Numbered from the stretch's first letter, positions 26,205-34,737 are shown. The stretch is DNA of 64,000 nucleotides from Subtercola endophyticus (GCF_021044565.1 NZ_CP087997.1:806001-870000), one strand, 5' to 3'. Numbers and translations: made by a program. The notes: generated by a model not told the origin, from the sequence alone.

Positions 26205-27443
26205 ATGATTCGATTCGACCAGGTTTCCAAGATGTACAAGGGCACGGCAAAGCCGGCGCTCAATACGATCGACCTCGAGATTCTGCGGGGTGAGTTCGTC
26301 TTTCTCGTCGGGGCCTCCGGCTCCGGCAAGTCGAGCTTTCTGCGGCTCGTGCTGAAAGAAGACCGGCCCACCAGCGGCAGCATCCACGTGCTCGGGCAAG
26401 ACCTCGGGTCGATCTCGTCGCGCAAGGTGCCGTACTTCCGCCGCAATCTCGGCGTCGTCTTTCAAGACTTTCGCCTGCTGCCGAACAAGAACGTGTTCGA
26501 CAACGTCGCCTTCACGCTTCAGGTCATCGGCAAGTCGCGCGGGTTCATTCAAGAGGCCGTTCCCGATGTTCTGGCCATGGTCGGGCTGGCCGAGAAAGCC
26601 AATCGGCTGCCCCATGAACTCTCGGGTGGTGAACAGCAGCGTGTGGCCATCGCCCGTGCGGTGGTGAACAAGCCCGCGATTCTGCTGGCCGACGAGCCGA
26701 CGGGTAACCTCGACCCGGTCACCAGCGCCGGCATCATGAACGTGCTCGACCGCATCAATGCCGGCGGCACGACCATCATCATGGCTACGCATGACAACGC
26801 CATCGTCGACCAGATGCAGCGCCGCGTGGTCGAGCTCGTCAGCGGTTCTGTCGTGCGCGACGACCGCGAGGGCGGCTACGGCGTCGTCACCGACGTCAGC
26901 CTGCAAGACAGCGGCATGACGGCCGAGATCACCCGGCCCGATCCGCTCTCGCTGCGATCCCAGGCCACGGGCGCGACTGGCTCCATCGAGCGGCCCACCG
27001 CGGCCGCGCTCGCGGCTGCTGCTGCCGCCCGCGCCCCTGGGGCGGTTGCGACCGCGGAACCGGCCGCGGCGACGGTCGCCCCTGGCGCAGAGTCGTCGGC
27101 TCCGGTTGTGCCACGCGTTCCGACGTCGTTTCCGGCGCCGGCCGCCATACCGGTTTCGACGTTGCCCACTGACGAACCGCTGTTCTTTCCGCCGGCGCAA
27201 GAGGAGGTTCTGCCTCCCGCCGACGCACCTGTCGGTGACCAGGCCGGGCCCGCCGAGGTCATCGATCCGGCCACCGGAACACTCGTGCCCGAGCATCCGG
27301 TGCCCGAGGCCCCTGCCGGCACCGGCGACCCCGTCGAAGACCTCACCACCGGGCAGATCAGCCTCGCCGAAAAGCTGGGCCTGCGTGCGCCCGGTGTGAG
27401 TCACGATCCCACCGCAGACCAGAATGTAGGCCCCACGTCGTGA
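26205..27443 (+). CDS. ftsE: Cell division ATP-binding protein FtsE, extended C-terminus
   Basis: ATPase of the FtsEX complex that controls peptidoglycan hydrolases at the divisome. Residues 1-225 are a complete FtsE domain: Walker [11 protein letters not shown]-loop VFQDFRLLP, signature [14 protein letters not shown], Walker [13 protein letters not shown] and the switch ATHD. A further 185 or so residues are disordered and rich in Ala, Pro and Val ([24 protein letters not shown]), nearly doubling the usual 229-residue length. TAGGCT lies 9 nt before the ATG. The TGA overlaps the ftsX start. Confidence 0.95.
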   Translation: MIRFDQVSKMYKGTAKPALNTIDLEILRGEFVFLVGASGSGKSSFLRLVLKEDRPTSGSIHVLGQDLGSISSRKVPYFRRNLGVVFQDFRLLPNKNVFDNVAFTLQVIGKSRGFIQEAVPDVLAMVGLAEKANRLPHELSGGEQQRVAIARAVVNKPAILLADEPTGNLDPVTSAGIMNVLDRINAGGTTIIMATHDNAIVDQMQRRVVELVSGSVVRDDREGGYGVVTDVSLQDSGMTAEITRPDPLSLRSQATGATGSIERPTAAALAAAAAARAPGAVATAEPAAATVAPGAESSAPVVPRVPTSFPAPAAIPVSTLPTDEPLFFPPAQEEVLPPADAPVGDQAGPAEVIDPATGTLVPEHPVPEAPAGTGDPVEDLTTGQISLAEKLGLRAPGVSHDPTADQNVGPTS

Positions 27444-28357
27444 GATTCGCACTCATTCTCGGCGAAGTCGGCACCGGACTCCGCCGCAACATGGCCATGG
27501 TCATTTCGGTGGTTCTCGTCACGTTCATTTCGCTCACCTTTGTCGGTTCGGCCATTCTGCTGCAGATGCAGATCGGCCAGATGAAGGGCTATTGGTACGA
27601 CAAGGCCCAGGTCGCCGTCTACATGTGCACGGCCACCTCGTCGAGCGCCAACTGCGCGAACGGCGAAGCCACCGACGACCAGATCGCCGCCGTCGACACC
27701 ATGCTGAAGGGCTCGACCCTCGCGCCCTTCATCAAGACCTACGAGTTCGAGAACCACGAGCAGGCCTATGAGAAGTTCAAGGCGCAGTTCGCGGGCAACG
27801 ACGTGGCGCAGTACGTCACGCCCGACCTGCTCAACCAGACGTTCTGGATCAACATGGTCGACCCGCAGCAGAGCGACGTGCTCGTCGAGAGCCTGTCGAG
27901 TCAGCCCGGCGTCGACAGCGTGGTCGATCAGCGCAGTTATCTCGAGCAGATCTTCAACATTCTGAACGCAGCGAGCTACACCGCCATCGGAATCGCGCTG
28001 CTGATGCTGGTGGCGGCGGTGCTGCTGATCGCCACCACCATCAGGCTGTCGGCCTTCTCACGAAGACGGGAGATCGGCATCATGAGGCTGGTCGGGGCAT
28101 CCAACCGGTTCATCCAGACGCCGTTCATTCTCGAGGGCGTGATCGCCGCGCTCATCGGATCGATTCTGGCCGGCGCCACGGTGTGGGCGATCGTGCACTT
28201 CTTCGTGCAGGGCTACCTGCAGCAGTCGCTTCCGCTCACCGCCTTCGTGACGGTTCAGGATGCCCTGTGGATCGTTGCGCCGATACTCATCGTGCTCGGG
28301 GTGATCTTGGCCGCCATCTCGGCGAAGTTCGCCATCACGCGGTACCTGCGGGTCTAG
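27440..28357 (+). CDS. ftsX: Cell division protein FtsX
   Basis: Membrane partner of FtsE. A 305-residue protein with one N-terminal transmembrane helix (about residues 20-45), an extracellular domain of about 125 residues that should contact a peptidoglycan hydrolase or its regulator, and three C-terminal helices with the FtsX motif SRRREIGIMRLVGASNRFIQTPFILEG. Two cysteines (YMCTATSSSANCANGEA) in the extracellular domain could form a disulfide. The GTG start overlaps the ftsE stop as GTGA, so the two are translationally coupled. Confidence 0.96.
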   Translation: MRFALILGEVGTGLRRNMAMVISVVLVTFISLTFVGSAILLQMQIGQMKGYWYDKAQVAVYMCTATSSSANCANGEATDDQIAAVDTMLKGSTLAPFIKTYEFENHEQAYEKFKAQFAGNDVAQYVTPDLLNQTFWINMVDPQQSDVLVESLSSQPGVDSVVDQRSYLEQIFNILNAASYTAIGIALLMLVAAVLLIATTIRLSAFSRRREIGIMRLVGASNRFIQTPFILEGVIAALIGSILAGATVWAIVHFFVQGYLQQSLPLTAFVTVQDALWIVAPILIVLGVILAAISAKFAITRYLRV

Positions 28358-28366
28358 CCTCGGCGG

Positions 28367-28417
28367 CGGGTCTGGTTTGTCCGCGGGTCTGGCTTGTCCG
28401 CGGGGCTGGCTTGCCGG
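28367..28417. repeat. Three 17-bp tandem repeats after ftsX
   Basis: Three consecutive 17-bp units: CGGGTCTGGTTTGTCCG, CGGGTCTGGCTTGTCCG and CGGGGCTGGCTTGCCGG. They start 10 bp after the ftsX stop, between two converging genes. Confidence 0.8.
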
Positions 28418-28442
28418 CGGCCCGGGCCCGCTTGCGGCGTTG

Positions 28443-28598
28443 TCAGGCGCGCGAGCGGATGTACCGGATGAGTGCCGCGATCGCTCCGATCAGAATCACG
28501 GCGATGCCGATGTAGATCAAGATCTTGGCGGCCTCGATCGCGACGCCGAAGACAAGCAGAATGATGCCGAGAATGACGATGCCGATGAAAATACCCAT
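28443..28598 (-). CDS. Small membrane protein, 51 residues
   Basis: A short open frame encoding 51 residues, MGIFIGIVILGIILLVFGVA at the start and ALIRYIRSRA at the end. Two hydrophobic helices (about residues 3-20 and 26-44) are joined by a short polar turn (IEAAK), with a basic end: the layout of small actinobacterial membrane proteins. Codon third positions are strongly G/C, which supports coding. No clear ribosome binding site. Function unknown. It converges on ftsX. Confidence 0.6.
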   Translation of the reverse strand: MGIFIGIVILGIILLVFGVAIEAAKILIYIGIAVILIGAIAALIRYIRSRA

Positions 28599-28672
28599 GG
28601 CCCCATTGTCGAGCGTCGAGAAGATGCGCGGCAGTGCTTGTCGCGCGAGGCGCGCACCGATATGGTGGCCGG

Positions 28673-28726
28673 CTCACGAACGGTGATTTGCTCACGTACG
28701 GTGATTGGCTCGCGCATGGTGGTCGG
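28673..28726. repeat. Three 18-bp tandem repeats upstream of the DUF4190 gene
   Basis: Three adjacent units: CTCACGAACGGTGATTTG, CTCACGTACGGTGATTGG and CTCGCGCATGGTGGTCGG, with a decayed fourth. They lie in the 243-bp region between the divergent 51-residue protein gene and the DUF4190 gene, where a regulator could bind. Confidence 0.75.
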
Positions 28727-28841
28727 GTCACGCGGGTCGCTGGTGCGAGGCGCAGCATGGTGAAAGCGGGTGGCTGCGCGGCGCCGCGTAGAGTGAAACG
28801 ATCGCCACGGGGCGACCGGAAACCGCAGGGGGATTCAGAAG

Positions 28842-29333
28842 ATGACCGACACCACGCCCACGCCGCCCGAGGGAGACGTTCCGAACACGCCACCGGCGCC
28901 GCCTGCCGATGCGCCCTCGTATCAAGCGCCGATCGCCGAACCGCCTGCTGTTGCGCCCGTCTACCAGGCGCCGCCCGCGCCGCCCTCGTACCAGGCGCCG
29001 GGTGTCCCGCCCTCGTACCAGGCGCCCGGTGTCCCGCCGGCGTACCAGCCCGGCGCCTACCCACCCGCACCCGGCATGCCGCCGGGGTATGGCCAGCAGA
29101 CGCAACGACCGCCGTTCAGCAGGCTGGTGATCGCGGGGTTTGTGCTCTCGTGCGTGAGCATCTTCGTCTTCGGGTTTCTCGGCGTGCTCGGCGTTGTTCT
29201 CGCGTCGCAGGGTCTGCGCGCCGTGCGCCGCGGTCTGGCACGGGGCCGCGGTCTCGCGATCGCGGCGATGGTCATCGGCGTCGTCGGGTTCGTGTTCTAT
29301 GCGGTGGGGCTGATTCTGAACGCGACACGGTAG
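28842..29333 (+). CDS. DUF4190 domain membrane protein with Pro-rich N-terminus
   Basis: A 163-residue protein. Residues 1-88 are Pro-rich and disordered, with repeats of the type PSYQAPGVP. The remainder is a DUF4190-type membrane domain with two helices (VIAGFVLSCVSIFVFGFLGVLGVVLASQG and GLAIAAMVIGVVGFVFYAVGLIL) separated by a basic loop (RAVRRGLARGRG). AGGGGGA lies 8 nt before the ATG. The family is widespread in actinobacteria without an established function. Confidence 0.85.
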   Translation: MTDTTPTPPEGDVPNTPPAPPADAPSYQAPIAEPPAVAPVYQAPPAPPSYQAPGVPPSYQAPGVPPAYQPGAYPPAPGMPPGYGQQTQRPPFSRLVIAGFVLSCVSIFVFGFLGVLGVVLASQGLRAVRRGLARGRGLAIAAMVIGVVGFVFYAVGLILNATR

Positions 29334-29387
29334 CCGGGCATCCGCTGCCCGTGGCCGGCAGCCCGGAAGAGTGTCAGCGCGGCACTA

Positions 29388-30602
29388 TCAGCTCGGCGGA
29401 GTGCCGAGCGTGACTGTTGTGTCGGTCGAGGTTCCCCCGCGTACGTAGGTGACGGCGATCGTGTCGCCGATCGACTTGATCTGGGTGATGCGGGTGATGA
29501 CGTCGTTGCCCGTGGCGGGTGATCCGTCGATCTGGGTGACGATGTCGCCGGGGCGGATGCCCGCTGCCGCAACCGGCCCACCGCTGACGACCGATTCGAC
29601 GAAGAGACCGGGCGCGACGCCGAAGCGCTGGGCGGTGGCTGCCGGAATCGGCGTGACGTCGACTCCGAACCACGGATAGAGGGCGGCGCCCTTCGTCTTG
29701 AGCTGGTCGACGATGGTGTTCATGAGGTTGACGGGCACGGCGAAGCCGATACCCACGCTGCCGCCGCCCGCCTGCCCCGCCGAATTGGGCACGCTGGCAA
29801 TGGCGGTGTTCACTCCGATGAGTGCGCCCGAGCAGTCGACGAGTGCGCCGCCTGAGTTGCCCGGGTTGATCGCGGCGTCGGTCTGGATCGCCCCGACCAG
29901 CGTCGTGGTGGTGTTGTTATCGCTGGGGGCCTGAACGTTGCGGTCGAGTGCGCTCACGATTCCGGCGGTGACCGTGTTCGACAGACCGAGAGGTGCTCCG
30001 AGCGCGACGACGGGCTGCCCGACGTCGATCTTCGCCGAGTCGCCGACAGCGATGGTCGGCAGCGCCCGGTCGGGGGAGACCTTCAGCACGGCGAGGTCAG
30101 AGACGGGATCCCGCCCGACGAGCGTCGCAGGGGCCGACTCGCCGCTGCTGTAGAGCACGCTGATGGTTCCCGAAGTCGCGGCGCTCGAGATGACGTGGTT
30201 GTTGGTCACGATGTAGCCGTCGCTGGTGAGAATCTCGCCCGTTCCGACTCCGTTGCCGCTGGCTCCGGATGCCCCACCACCCTGCACCGAAACGGTGACC
30301 ACGGCCGGCAACACTCTGTCAGCAATCGACACCGCGTCGCAGCTGCTGCCGGTGTGGCCGGCGTTGGCCGCGAATGCGCCGACGACTCCGCCGCCGACGG
30401 CGATCACGAGGGCGGCGAGAATGGCGAGGCCGATGACCAGAGTGCGGCGGTGATCCGGCGTAGCGACCGGCACCGGTCGCTCCGACACAGGGGTCTCGGG
30501 CAGCGGGGTTTCCGGCACCGGGGTTTCCGGCACCGGCGTCGCCGAGGAATCTGTCACGGCTGGTCGCTCGGGGTCGGGCCCGGCGGAATCAGAAGTGCTC
30601 AT
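29388..30602 (-). CDS. Membrane-anchored S1C serine protease with PDZ domain
   Basis: A second HtrA-like protease, 404 residues. A short Pro-rich repeat region (PVPETPVPETPLPETP) is followed by a transmembrane helix (about residues 54-80), a trypsin-like domain with His (TNNHVI), Asp (DPVSDLAVLK) and Ser (NPGNSGGALV), and a PDZ domain from about residue 305. Two cysteines (GSSCDAV, LVDCSGA) may form an extracellular disulfide. TAATGT lies 7 nt before the ATG on the minus strand (leaderless). Likely an envelope quality-control protease. Confidence 0.92.
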   Translation of the reverse strand: MSTSDSAGPDPERPAVTDSSATPVPETPVPETPLPETPVSERPVPVATPDHRRTLVIGLAILAALVIAVGGGVVGAFAANAGHTGSSCDAVSIADRVLPAVVTVSVQGGGASGASGNGVGTGEILTSDGYIVTNNHVISSAATSGTISVLYSSGESAPATLVGRDPVSDLAVLKVSPDRALPTIAVGDSAKIDVGQPVVALGAPLGLSNTVTAGIVSALDRNVQAPSDNNTTTTLVGAIQTDAAINPGNSGGALVDCSGALIGVNTAIASVPNSAGQAGGGSVGIGFAVPVNLMNTIVDQLKTKGAALYPWFGVDVTPIPAATAQRFGVAPGLFVESVVSGGPVAAAGIRPGDIVTQIDGSPATGNDVITRITQIKSIGDTIAVTYVRGGTSTDTTVTLGTPPS

Positions 30603-30609
30603 GCGACGA

Positions 30610-30615
30610 ACATTA
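30610..30615 (-). promoter_or_regulatory. -10 element (TAATGT) of the second HtrA-like gene
   Basis: TAATGT on the minus strand ends 7 nt before the ATG at 30602. Confidence 0.45.
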
Positions 30616-30698
30616 CCGGTTCGGGCGCTCGCCGGTGAGATGCCGGAGTGTTGCTAGACTATTGGGCTGCCAACCCATCGATCTGTACAGGAGTAACC

Positions 30699-31175
30699 GT
30701 GCCACGCGAACGCGGAGAGAAGGTCGTCGCGACCAACCGCAAGGCGCGCCACGACTACACCATCGAAGACACCTATGAGGCGGGCCTGGTGCTCACCGGC
30801 ACCGAGGTCAAGTCGCTGCGGGCCGGGCGGGCATCCTTGGTCGACGGCTACGGCTACATCGACGGGGGAGAAGCGTGGCTCGACGCCGTGCACATCCCGG
30901 AGTTCAATCAGGGCTCGTGGAACAACCACACGCCCCGCCGCAAGCGCAAGATGCTGCTGCACAAGGCGCAGATTCTGAAGATCAACAACAAGGTGAAAGA
31001 GGGCGGTTACACGCTCGTTCCTCTGCGCCTGTACTTCAGCGACGGCCGCGCCAAGGTCGAGCTCGCGGTGGCCAAGGGCAAACGCGAGTACGACAAGCGC
31101 CAGACCCTGCGCGAGCGTCAAGACAAGCGCGAGGCCGACCGCGCCATGGGCACCCAGCGCCACTTGGGCGAATAG
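30699..31175 (+). CDS. smpB: SsrA-binding protein SmpB
   Basis: Partner of tmRNA in rescue of stalled ribosomes. A 158-residue protein with the SmpB beta-barrel ([35 protein letters not shown]), the [11 protein letters not shown] segment and a basic C-terminal tail ([24 protein letters not shown]) that enters the mRNA channel. The start is the GTG at 30699, set by AGGAG 5 nt upstream; the frame is open further upstream. TAGACT at 30653-30658 is a plausible -10 box. ssrA lies 1.2 kb downstream beyond an oppositely oriented dehydrogenase gene. Confidence 0.96.
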   Translation: MPRERGEKVVATNRKARHDYTIEDTYEAGLVLTGTEVKSLRAGRASLVDGYGYIDGGEAWLDAVHIPEFNQGSWNNHTPRRKRKMLLHKAQILKINNKVKEGGYTLVPLRLYFSDGRAKVELAVAKGKREYDKRQTLRERQDKREADRAMGTQRHLGE

Positions 31176-31205
31176 TCGCGCCGCGCTGCGGTTCGTCGAT
31201 CTCGC

Positions 31206-31271
31206 GAACGCGACAGTTTCGGACGAGATGAGCCGCCGGGGCGCTCGCTCTCGTCCGAAACTGTCGCTCTG
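31206..31271. repeat. 66-bp palindromic element, copy A
   Basis: Arms of 23 bp around a 20-bp centre; the inner 19 bp of each arm (31210-31228 and 31249-31267, core GTTTCGGACGAGA / TCTCGTCCGAAAC) are perfectly complementary. Centre TGAGCCGCCGGGGCGCTCGC. It lies between the converging smpB and dehydrogenase genes. Three further copies occur at 38102, 54555 and 60029. Confidence 0.9.
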
Positions 31272-31284
31272 GCGGCTGGGCCCG

Positions 31285-32214
31285 TCAGAAGCGCAGGGGC
31301 ACACCCGTCATGGTCTCGGCCATGTTCCAGAGTTCGGTGGCGGTGTGGATGTCGCGGGCGCGGTTGCGGGCGCGCACGATGGTGGGGCTGCCTTTCAGCT
31401 GCCGCCATCCGCTCGGACCCCAGTACTCTCCGCCGCGCGCTACGGGGTCGGCGGCCGCCCGCACGGTGGGCAGGGCGCCAGCGTCTTTGCCCTGAGCAAA
31501 AGCGCCGAGCGCAGTTCGCGTGAATGTGTTCGAGGGCCTGCCATTCGTGATGCCCGGCCGGGCGGCGCTGAGGCCGTCGAGTGAGAATCCGGGATGCGCG
31601 ACGAGACTCTCGGTCGATAGTTTGGCTGCGCGCAGGCGTCGATCGAGCTCGAACGCGATCAGCATGACACCGAGCTTTGAACGGCTATACGCGCGAAAAC
31701 TGTCGTAATTCTGATCTCCCATGACGTCAGTCAGATCCATCTCGTTGAACTGATGTGCGATGCTGCCAAGCGACACGATGCGTGACTTCTCGGTCGAGAG
31801 CAATGTCGGCATCAGTCGCGCTGTGAGCGCGAAGTGACCGAGCACGTTCGTGCCGAACATGAGCTCGAATCCGTCGGAAGTGAAGCCCCGATTCTTGGCT
31901 CCCAGAACACCCGCGTTATTGACGAGTACGTCGATGGGCTCGGCGGCGAGTTCGGCAGACGCCGTTTCAACGCACGCCAGGTCGGCCAGGTCGAGCTTGA
32001 CCCAGCTCACATCGGCCCGGGGCGCGCGAGAGAGTATCGATGCAATGGCCCTGGTGGCTTTCTCCTCACTGCGCGCGGCGACCACCACGGTTGCACCTCG
32101 ACGGGCAAGAAACTCCGCAGTCCAGTAGCCGAGCCCCGCGTTCGCACCTGTGATCACGACGCGCTTACCGGCGAGAGAGGGCAGACGGGCGGGAGTCCAT
32201 GCGGGAGTCGTCAT
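31285..32214 (-). CDS. Short-chain dehydrogenase/reductase
   Basis: A 309-residue NAD(P)-dependent oxidoreductase of the SDR superfamily, closest in layout to retinol dehydrogenase-like members. The Rossmann motif is VVITGANAGLGYWTA (glycine-rich loop TGxxxGxG), followed by NNAGVLGAK, the catalytic Ser in SLGSIAH and the YxxxK pair in AYSRSKLG. The substrate is unknown. TAATCT lies 6 nt before the ATG on the minus strand (leaderless). It interrupts the conserved smpB-ssrA pair. Confidence 0.9.
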   Translation of the reverse strand: MTTPAWTPARLPSLAGKRVVITGANAGLGYWTAEFLARRGATVVVAARSEEKATRAIASILSRAPRADVSWVKLDLADLACVETASAELAAEPIDVLVNNAGVLGAKNRGFTSDGFELMFGTNVLGHFALTARLMPTLLSTEKSRIVSLGSIAHQFNEMDLTDVMGDQNYDSFRAYSRSKLGVMLIAFELDRRLRAAKLSTESLVAHPGFSLDGLSAARPGITNGRPSNTFTRTALGAFAQGKDAGALPTVRAAADPVARGGEYWGPSGWRQLKGSPTIVRARNRARDIHTATELWNMAETMTGVPLRF

Positions 32215-32220
32215 GCAGCG

Positions 32221-32226
32221 AGATTA
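32221..32226 (-). promoter_or_regulatory. -10 element (TAATCT) of the dehydrogenase gene
   Basis: TAATCT on the minus strand ends 6 nt before the ATG at 32214. A plus-strand TATACT at 32232-32237 is a candidate -10 for ssrA about 95 nt further on. Confidence 0.45.
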
Positions 32227-32333
32227 GTGCATATACTGGAGGGCTGCCTGATAAGGCGGTTCGCATCTAGACAACTCAACAGCGCGTGACAGTGGCCCGC
32301 AGCCAGCCTCGATCAGGGGCGGTCGCATTGCAG

Positions 32334-32736
32334 GGGGATGATCGGTTTCGACATTGCCTGAGTGAGTGTGAGAAGCGGGCCGAGGACGCACGGTTATCTC
32401 GTAAACGATCCGTGCAAACAATAAGTGCCAATTCAAACAGCACTGTTCCGGCTCAGGCCAAGGCTTCTTTCGCTCTCGCAGCGTAAGACCCTTCTGACCT
32501 AGCCACAAGGAACCGTCAGTCCGGGAATGCCCTCTACCCGGTGCCTGGCGTTATCTAGAGGGATTGCTTGTGCGTTGAGCCTCAGGGCGCACAGGGACCC
32601 GCACTGAGACTGGGCTCGTCGATCTAGCTGCCAGTGGCAAAGATCGGAGCCGAGTAGAACGCTTGCACTGGCTACACCCGTAGAAGGCACACGACCACAG
32701 CAGTGGACGGGGGTTCAATTCCCCCCATCTCCACCA
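32334..32736 (+). ncRNA. ssrA: Transfer-messenger RNA (tmRNA)
   Basis: A 403-nt tmRNA. The ends form the tRNA-like acceptor stem, GGGGATG with CATCTCC, followed by encoded ACCA, and the T-arm GGTTCAATTCC is present. The 5' part carries the typical GATCGGTTTCGAC. The tag reading frame runs 32427-32486 from the resume codon GCC and encodes ANSNSTVPAQAKASFALAA followed by TAA; the ending ALAA is the conserved degron. A tag of 19 residues is longer than most. The gene works with smpB upstream. Confidence 0.95.
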
Positions 32737-32748
32737 CCAGAGGCCACG

Positions 32749-33132
32749 TCACGCGTTGTTGAGCTCGTTGTTTTCGGTGCCGTCACCCGGCTCGTCGCCT
32801 TCGCCCGGCTCGAGGTTAGTGGGCGCGGTGTGAGCCGGCGAGGGGTGAGCTGGCGCGGTGTGAGCCGGCGCGCGCCGCACACCAGCGGCTGCGGTTTTCG
32901 CGAACTTTCGGTGCGCAGCTTGCCGCGACGTGCCTAGTACCAGGCTGATGACCTGCCAGGAGTCTCCAGCGGCGTGGGCGGCCGAGACCGCGTCGTCGAG
33001 CGCCTGTTCAGCCGCTTCGAGTGCAGTGAGCGCCTCGCCGATTCGGCGGAGATTGGAGCCGTCGGTCATGCGCGAAGTGACGGGATCGAGCGAATCGAGC
33101 CAGTCCTCGGCTCCGGAGCTTGTTGCATTCAT
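32749..33132 (-). CDS. Small helical protein with HTH-like segment
   Basis: A 127-residue protein. Its centre is helical (LRRIGEALTALEAAEQALDDAVSAAHAAG) and is followed by a segment that looks like a helix-turn-helix (SWQVISLVLGTSRQAAHRKFAK). The C-terminus is Pro/Ala/His-rich with PAHTAPAHPSPAHTAP repeats. The start is the ATG at 33132, with AGGTG about 7 nt upstream; the longer frame is unlikely because it overlaps the preceding toxin-like gene. It begins 10 nt after that gene's stop codon, so the two were probably one operon, and it may be the antitoxin or regulator. Family not recognised. Confidence 0.65.
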   Translation of the reverse strand: MNATSSGAEDWLDSLDPVTSRMTDGSNLRRIGEALTALEAAEQALDDAVSAAHAAGDSWQVISLVLGTSRQAAHRKFAKTAAAGVRRAPAHTAPAHPSPAHTAPTNLEPGEGDEPGDGTENNELNNA

Positions 33133-33303
33133 AGTGGTCACCTCACAGGTAGTGGTAGAACTTCGGCCGAAGAATGTCGGCATGGATGATTCGGGCCGGG
33201 CGATTCGAGGGCACGGCCACTATTTCGAGAAAACGACCTTGCCGGTCGGTTCCGATGATGAAGACCCGTGGTTCGTTGTCATACTCCTGCTCTATGTATC
33301 GAA

Positions 33304-33311
33304 GGATGTTT
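33304..33311. repeat. Target site duplication, left copy
   Basis: GGATGTTT directly before the left end of the IS; the same 8 bp follow the right end at 34730-34737. Confidence 0.88.
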
Positions 33312-34729
33312 GGTCACGTCCCGCGTAGTGGTGGAGTTTCTTGACACCGTGCGGGGATCAATTCATTGATTATGCGGCAGCGAGTTCTGGGATAACAACC
33401 ACCTCCTCGACCTCGTTGAGTGTGGTGTCGAGTTCCTTCATTGAGGCTTCGGAAAAGTAGCGTCGCTCGCCGGCTTCCCATTCGTCGTGCTGCTCGACGA
33501 GGACAGATCCGGCGAGGCGGAGCATCGCGGCGGGGTTCGGGAACACGCCGACGACGTCGGTGCGGCGTTTGATTTCTTTGTTCACCCGTTCCAGCGGGTT
33601 CGTGGACCAGATCTGACGCCAATGCTTCGGCGGGAAGCTCGCGAACGCGAGCAGGTCCGGGCGGGCGTCGTTCAGCATCGTCGCGACTTTCGGGTGGGAG
33701 CGTTCCAGCATTTTCGTGACCTCGTCGAACTGGCCATTCACATGCTCTTTGTCGGGTTGGGCGAAGATCGTGCGAATGATCGAGCCAACCATCTCCTGCG
33801 ATCCTTTCGGGATCACCGCGAGCACGTTGCGCATGAAATGCACCCGGCACCGCTGCCACGACGCACCCTGCACCGTCACGGTGATCGCCTTGATCAGGCC
33901 GGCGTGCGCGTCGGAGATCACGAGCCTCACGCCGTTCAGGCCGCGGGCTTTCAGGCCGCGGAGGAACTCGGTCCAGAATGCCTCGTTTTCGCTGTCACCG
34001 ACGTCGAAACCGAGGACTTCACGGTGCCCGTCAGCGGCGACACCGACCGCGACAACGATCGCCTGTGACACGACCCGATGATTCACGCGTGCTTTGCAAT
34101 ACGTCGCGTCGAGGAACACGTACGGGTACGCCTGCCCGGTCAGGTCACGATCCCGGAACGCAGCAACCTCCTGGTCGAGGTCAGCGCAGATGCGTGACAC
34201 CTCCGACTTCGATATGCCCGTGTCAGCGCCGAGCGCTTTCACGAGGTCATCGACCTTTCGGGTCGAGACGCCGTGCAGGTACGCCTCCATCACGACCGCG
34301 AACAGTGCCTGATCAACTCGGCGGCGTCGTTCCAGCAGCGACGGGAAGAACGTGCCCGCCCGCAGTTTCGGGATCTTCAACTGCAGATCCCCAGCCGTCG
34401 TGGTCAGCAGGCGTTGCCGGACCCCGTTTCGTTGCGTGACCCGATCGGTACTGCGTTCGTAGGGTCCGGCGCCGATGAACGCGGCAGCTTCCGCGTCGAT
34501 CAGTTCCTGGTACAGCGTTTCGGTCGCGACCCTGACCCGGTCGCTGACATCAGTGAGTTTCAGTTGGCCAAGCAGCTCGAGCAAGGCAGAATTATCCAGA
34601 GCCATCGTGCGTGAGTCCATTCCATGAGTAGCTTTAGTCGGTGCTCATCGACCATCGCACGATGGCTCACCACGTCGACAACACGACGCTCAGGCGGTCC
34701 GAAATTCCACCACTCACGGGGACGCAACC
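33312..34729 (-). mobile_element. IS256-family insertion sequence, intact, 1418 bp
   Basis: Both ends begin GGT when read inward and form imperfect inverted repeats of about 30 bp sharing CGTCCC and AGTGGTGGA-TTTC (33312-33341 and 34700-34729). They are flanked by a perfect 8-bp duplication (GGATGTTT), as expected for IS256 elements. A single full-length transposase gene fills the interior, reading in the same direction as the interrupted gene. The perfect duplication and intact transposase point to a recent insertion. Confidence 0.92.
33370..34620 (-). CDS. IS256-family transposase
   Basis: A 416-residue DDE transposase of the IS256/MULE group. Catalytic residues are visible: first Asp in VFLDATYCKARVN (about residue 170), second Asp in RLVISDAHAGL (about 240), and Glu in NPLERVNKEIKRRTDVVG (about 345). 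The N-terminal DNA-binding part includes GPYERSTDRVTQRNGVRQR. Length is typical and no frameshift is seen, so it is probably functional. A later in-frame ATG (MALDNSALL, residue 6) is an alternative start. Confidence 0.95.
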   Translation of the reverse strand: MDSRTMALDNSALLELLGQLKLTDVSDRVRVATETLYQELIDAEAAAFIGAGPYERSTDRVTQRNGVRQRLLTTTAGDLQLKIPKLRAGTFFPSLLERRRRVDQALFAVVMEAYLHGVSTRKVDDLVKALGADTGISKSEVSRICADLDQEVAAFRDRDLTGQAYPYVFLDATYCKARVNHRVVSQAIVVAVGVAADGHREVLGFDVGDSENEAFWTEFLRGLKARGLNGVRLVISDAHAGLIKAITVTVQGASWQRCRVHFMRNVLAVIPKGSQEMVGSIIRTIFAQPDKEHVNGQFDEVTKMLERSHPKVATMLNDARPDLLAFASFPPKHWRQIWSTNPLERVNKEIKRRTDVVGVFPNPAAMLRLAGSVLVEQHDEWEAGERRYFSEASMKELDTTLNEVEEVVVIPELAAA

Positions 34730-34737
34730 GGATGTTT
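34730..34737. repeat. Target site duplication, right copy
   Basis: GGATGTTT directly after the right end of the IS, identical to 33304-33311. Confidence 0.88.

Noticed and set aside
28354..29070. 238-residue Arg-rich minus-strand protein after ftsX
   Set aside because: It is antisense to the Pro-rich DUF4190 gene and out of phase with the convincing 51-residue membrane protein; a shadow frame.
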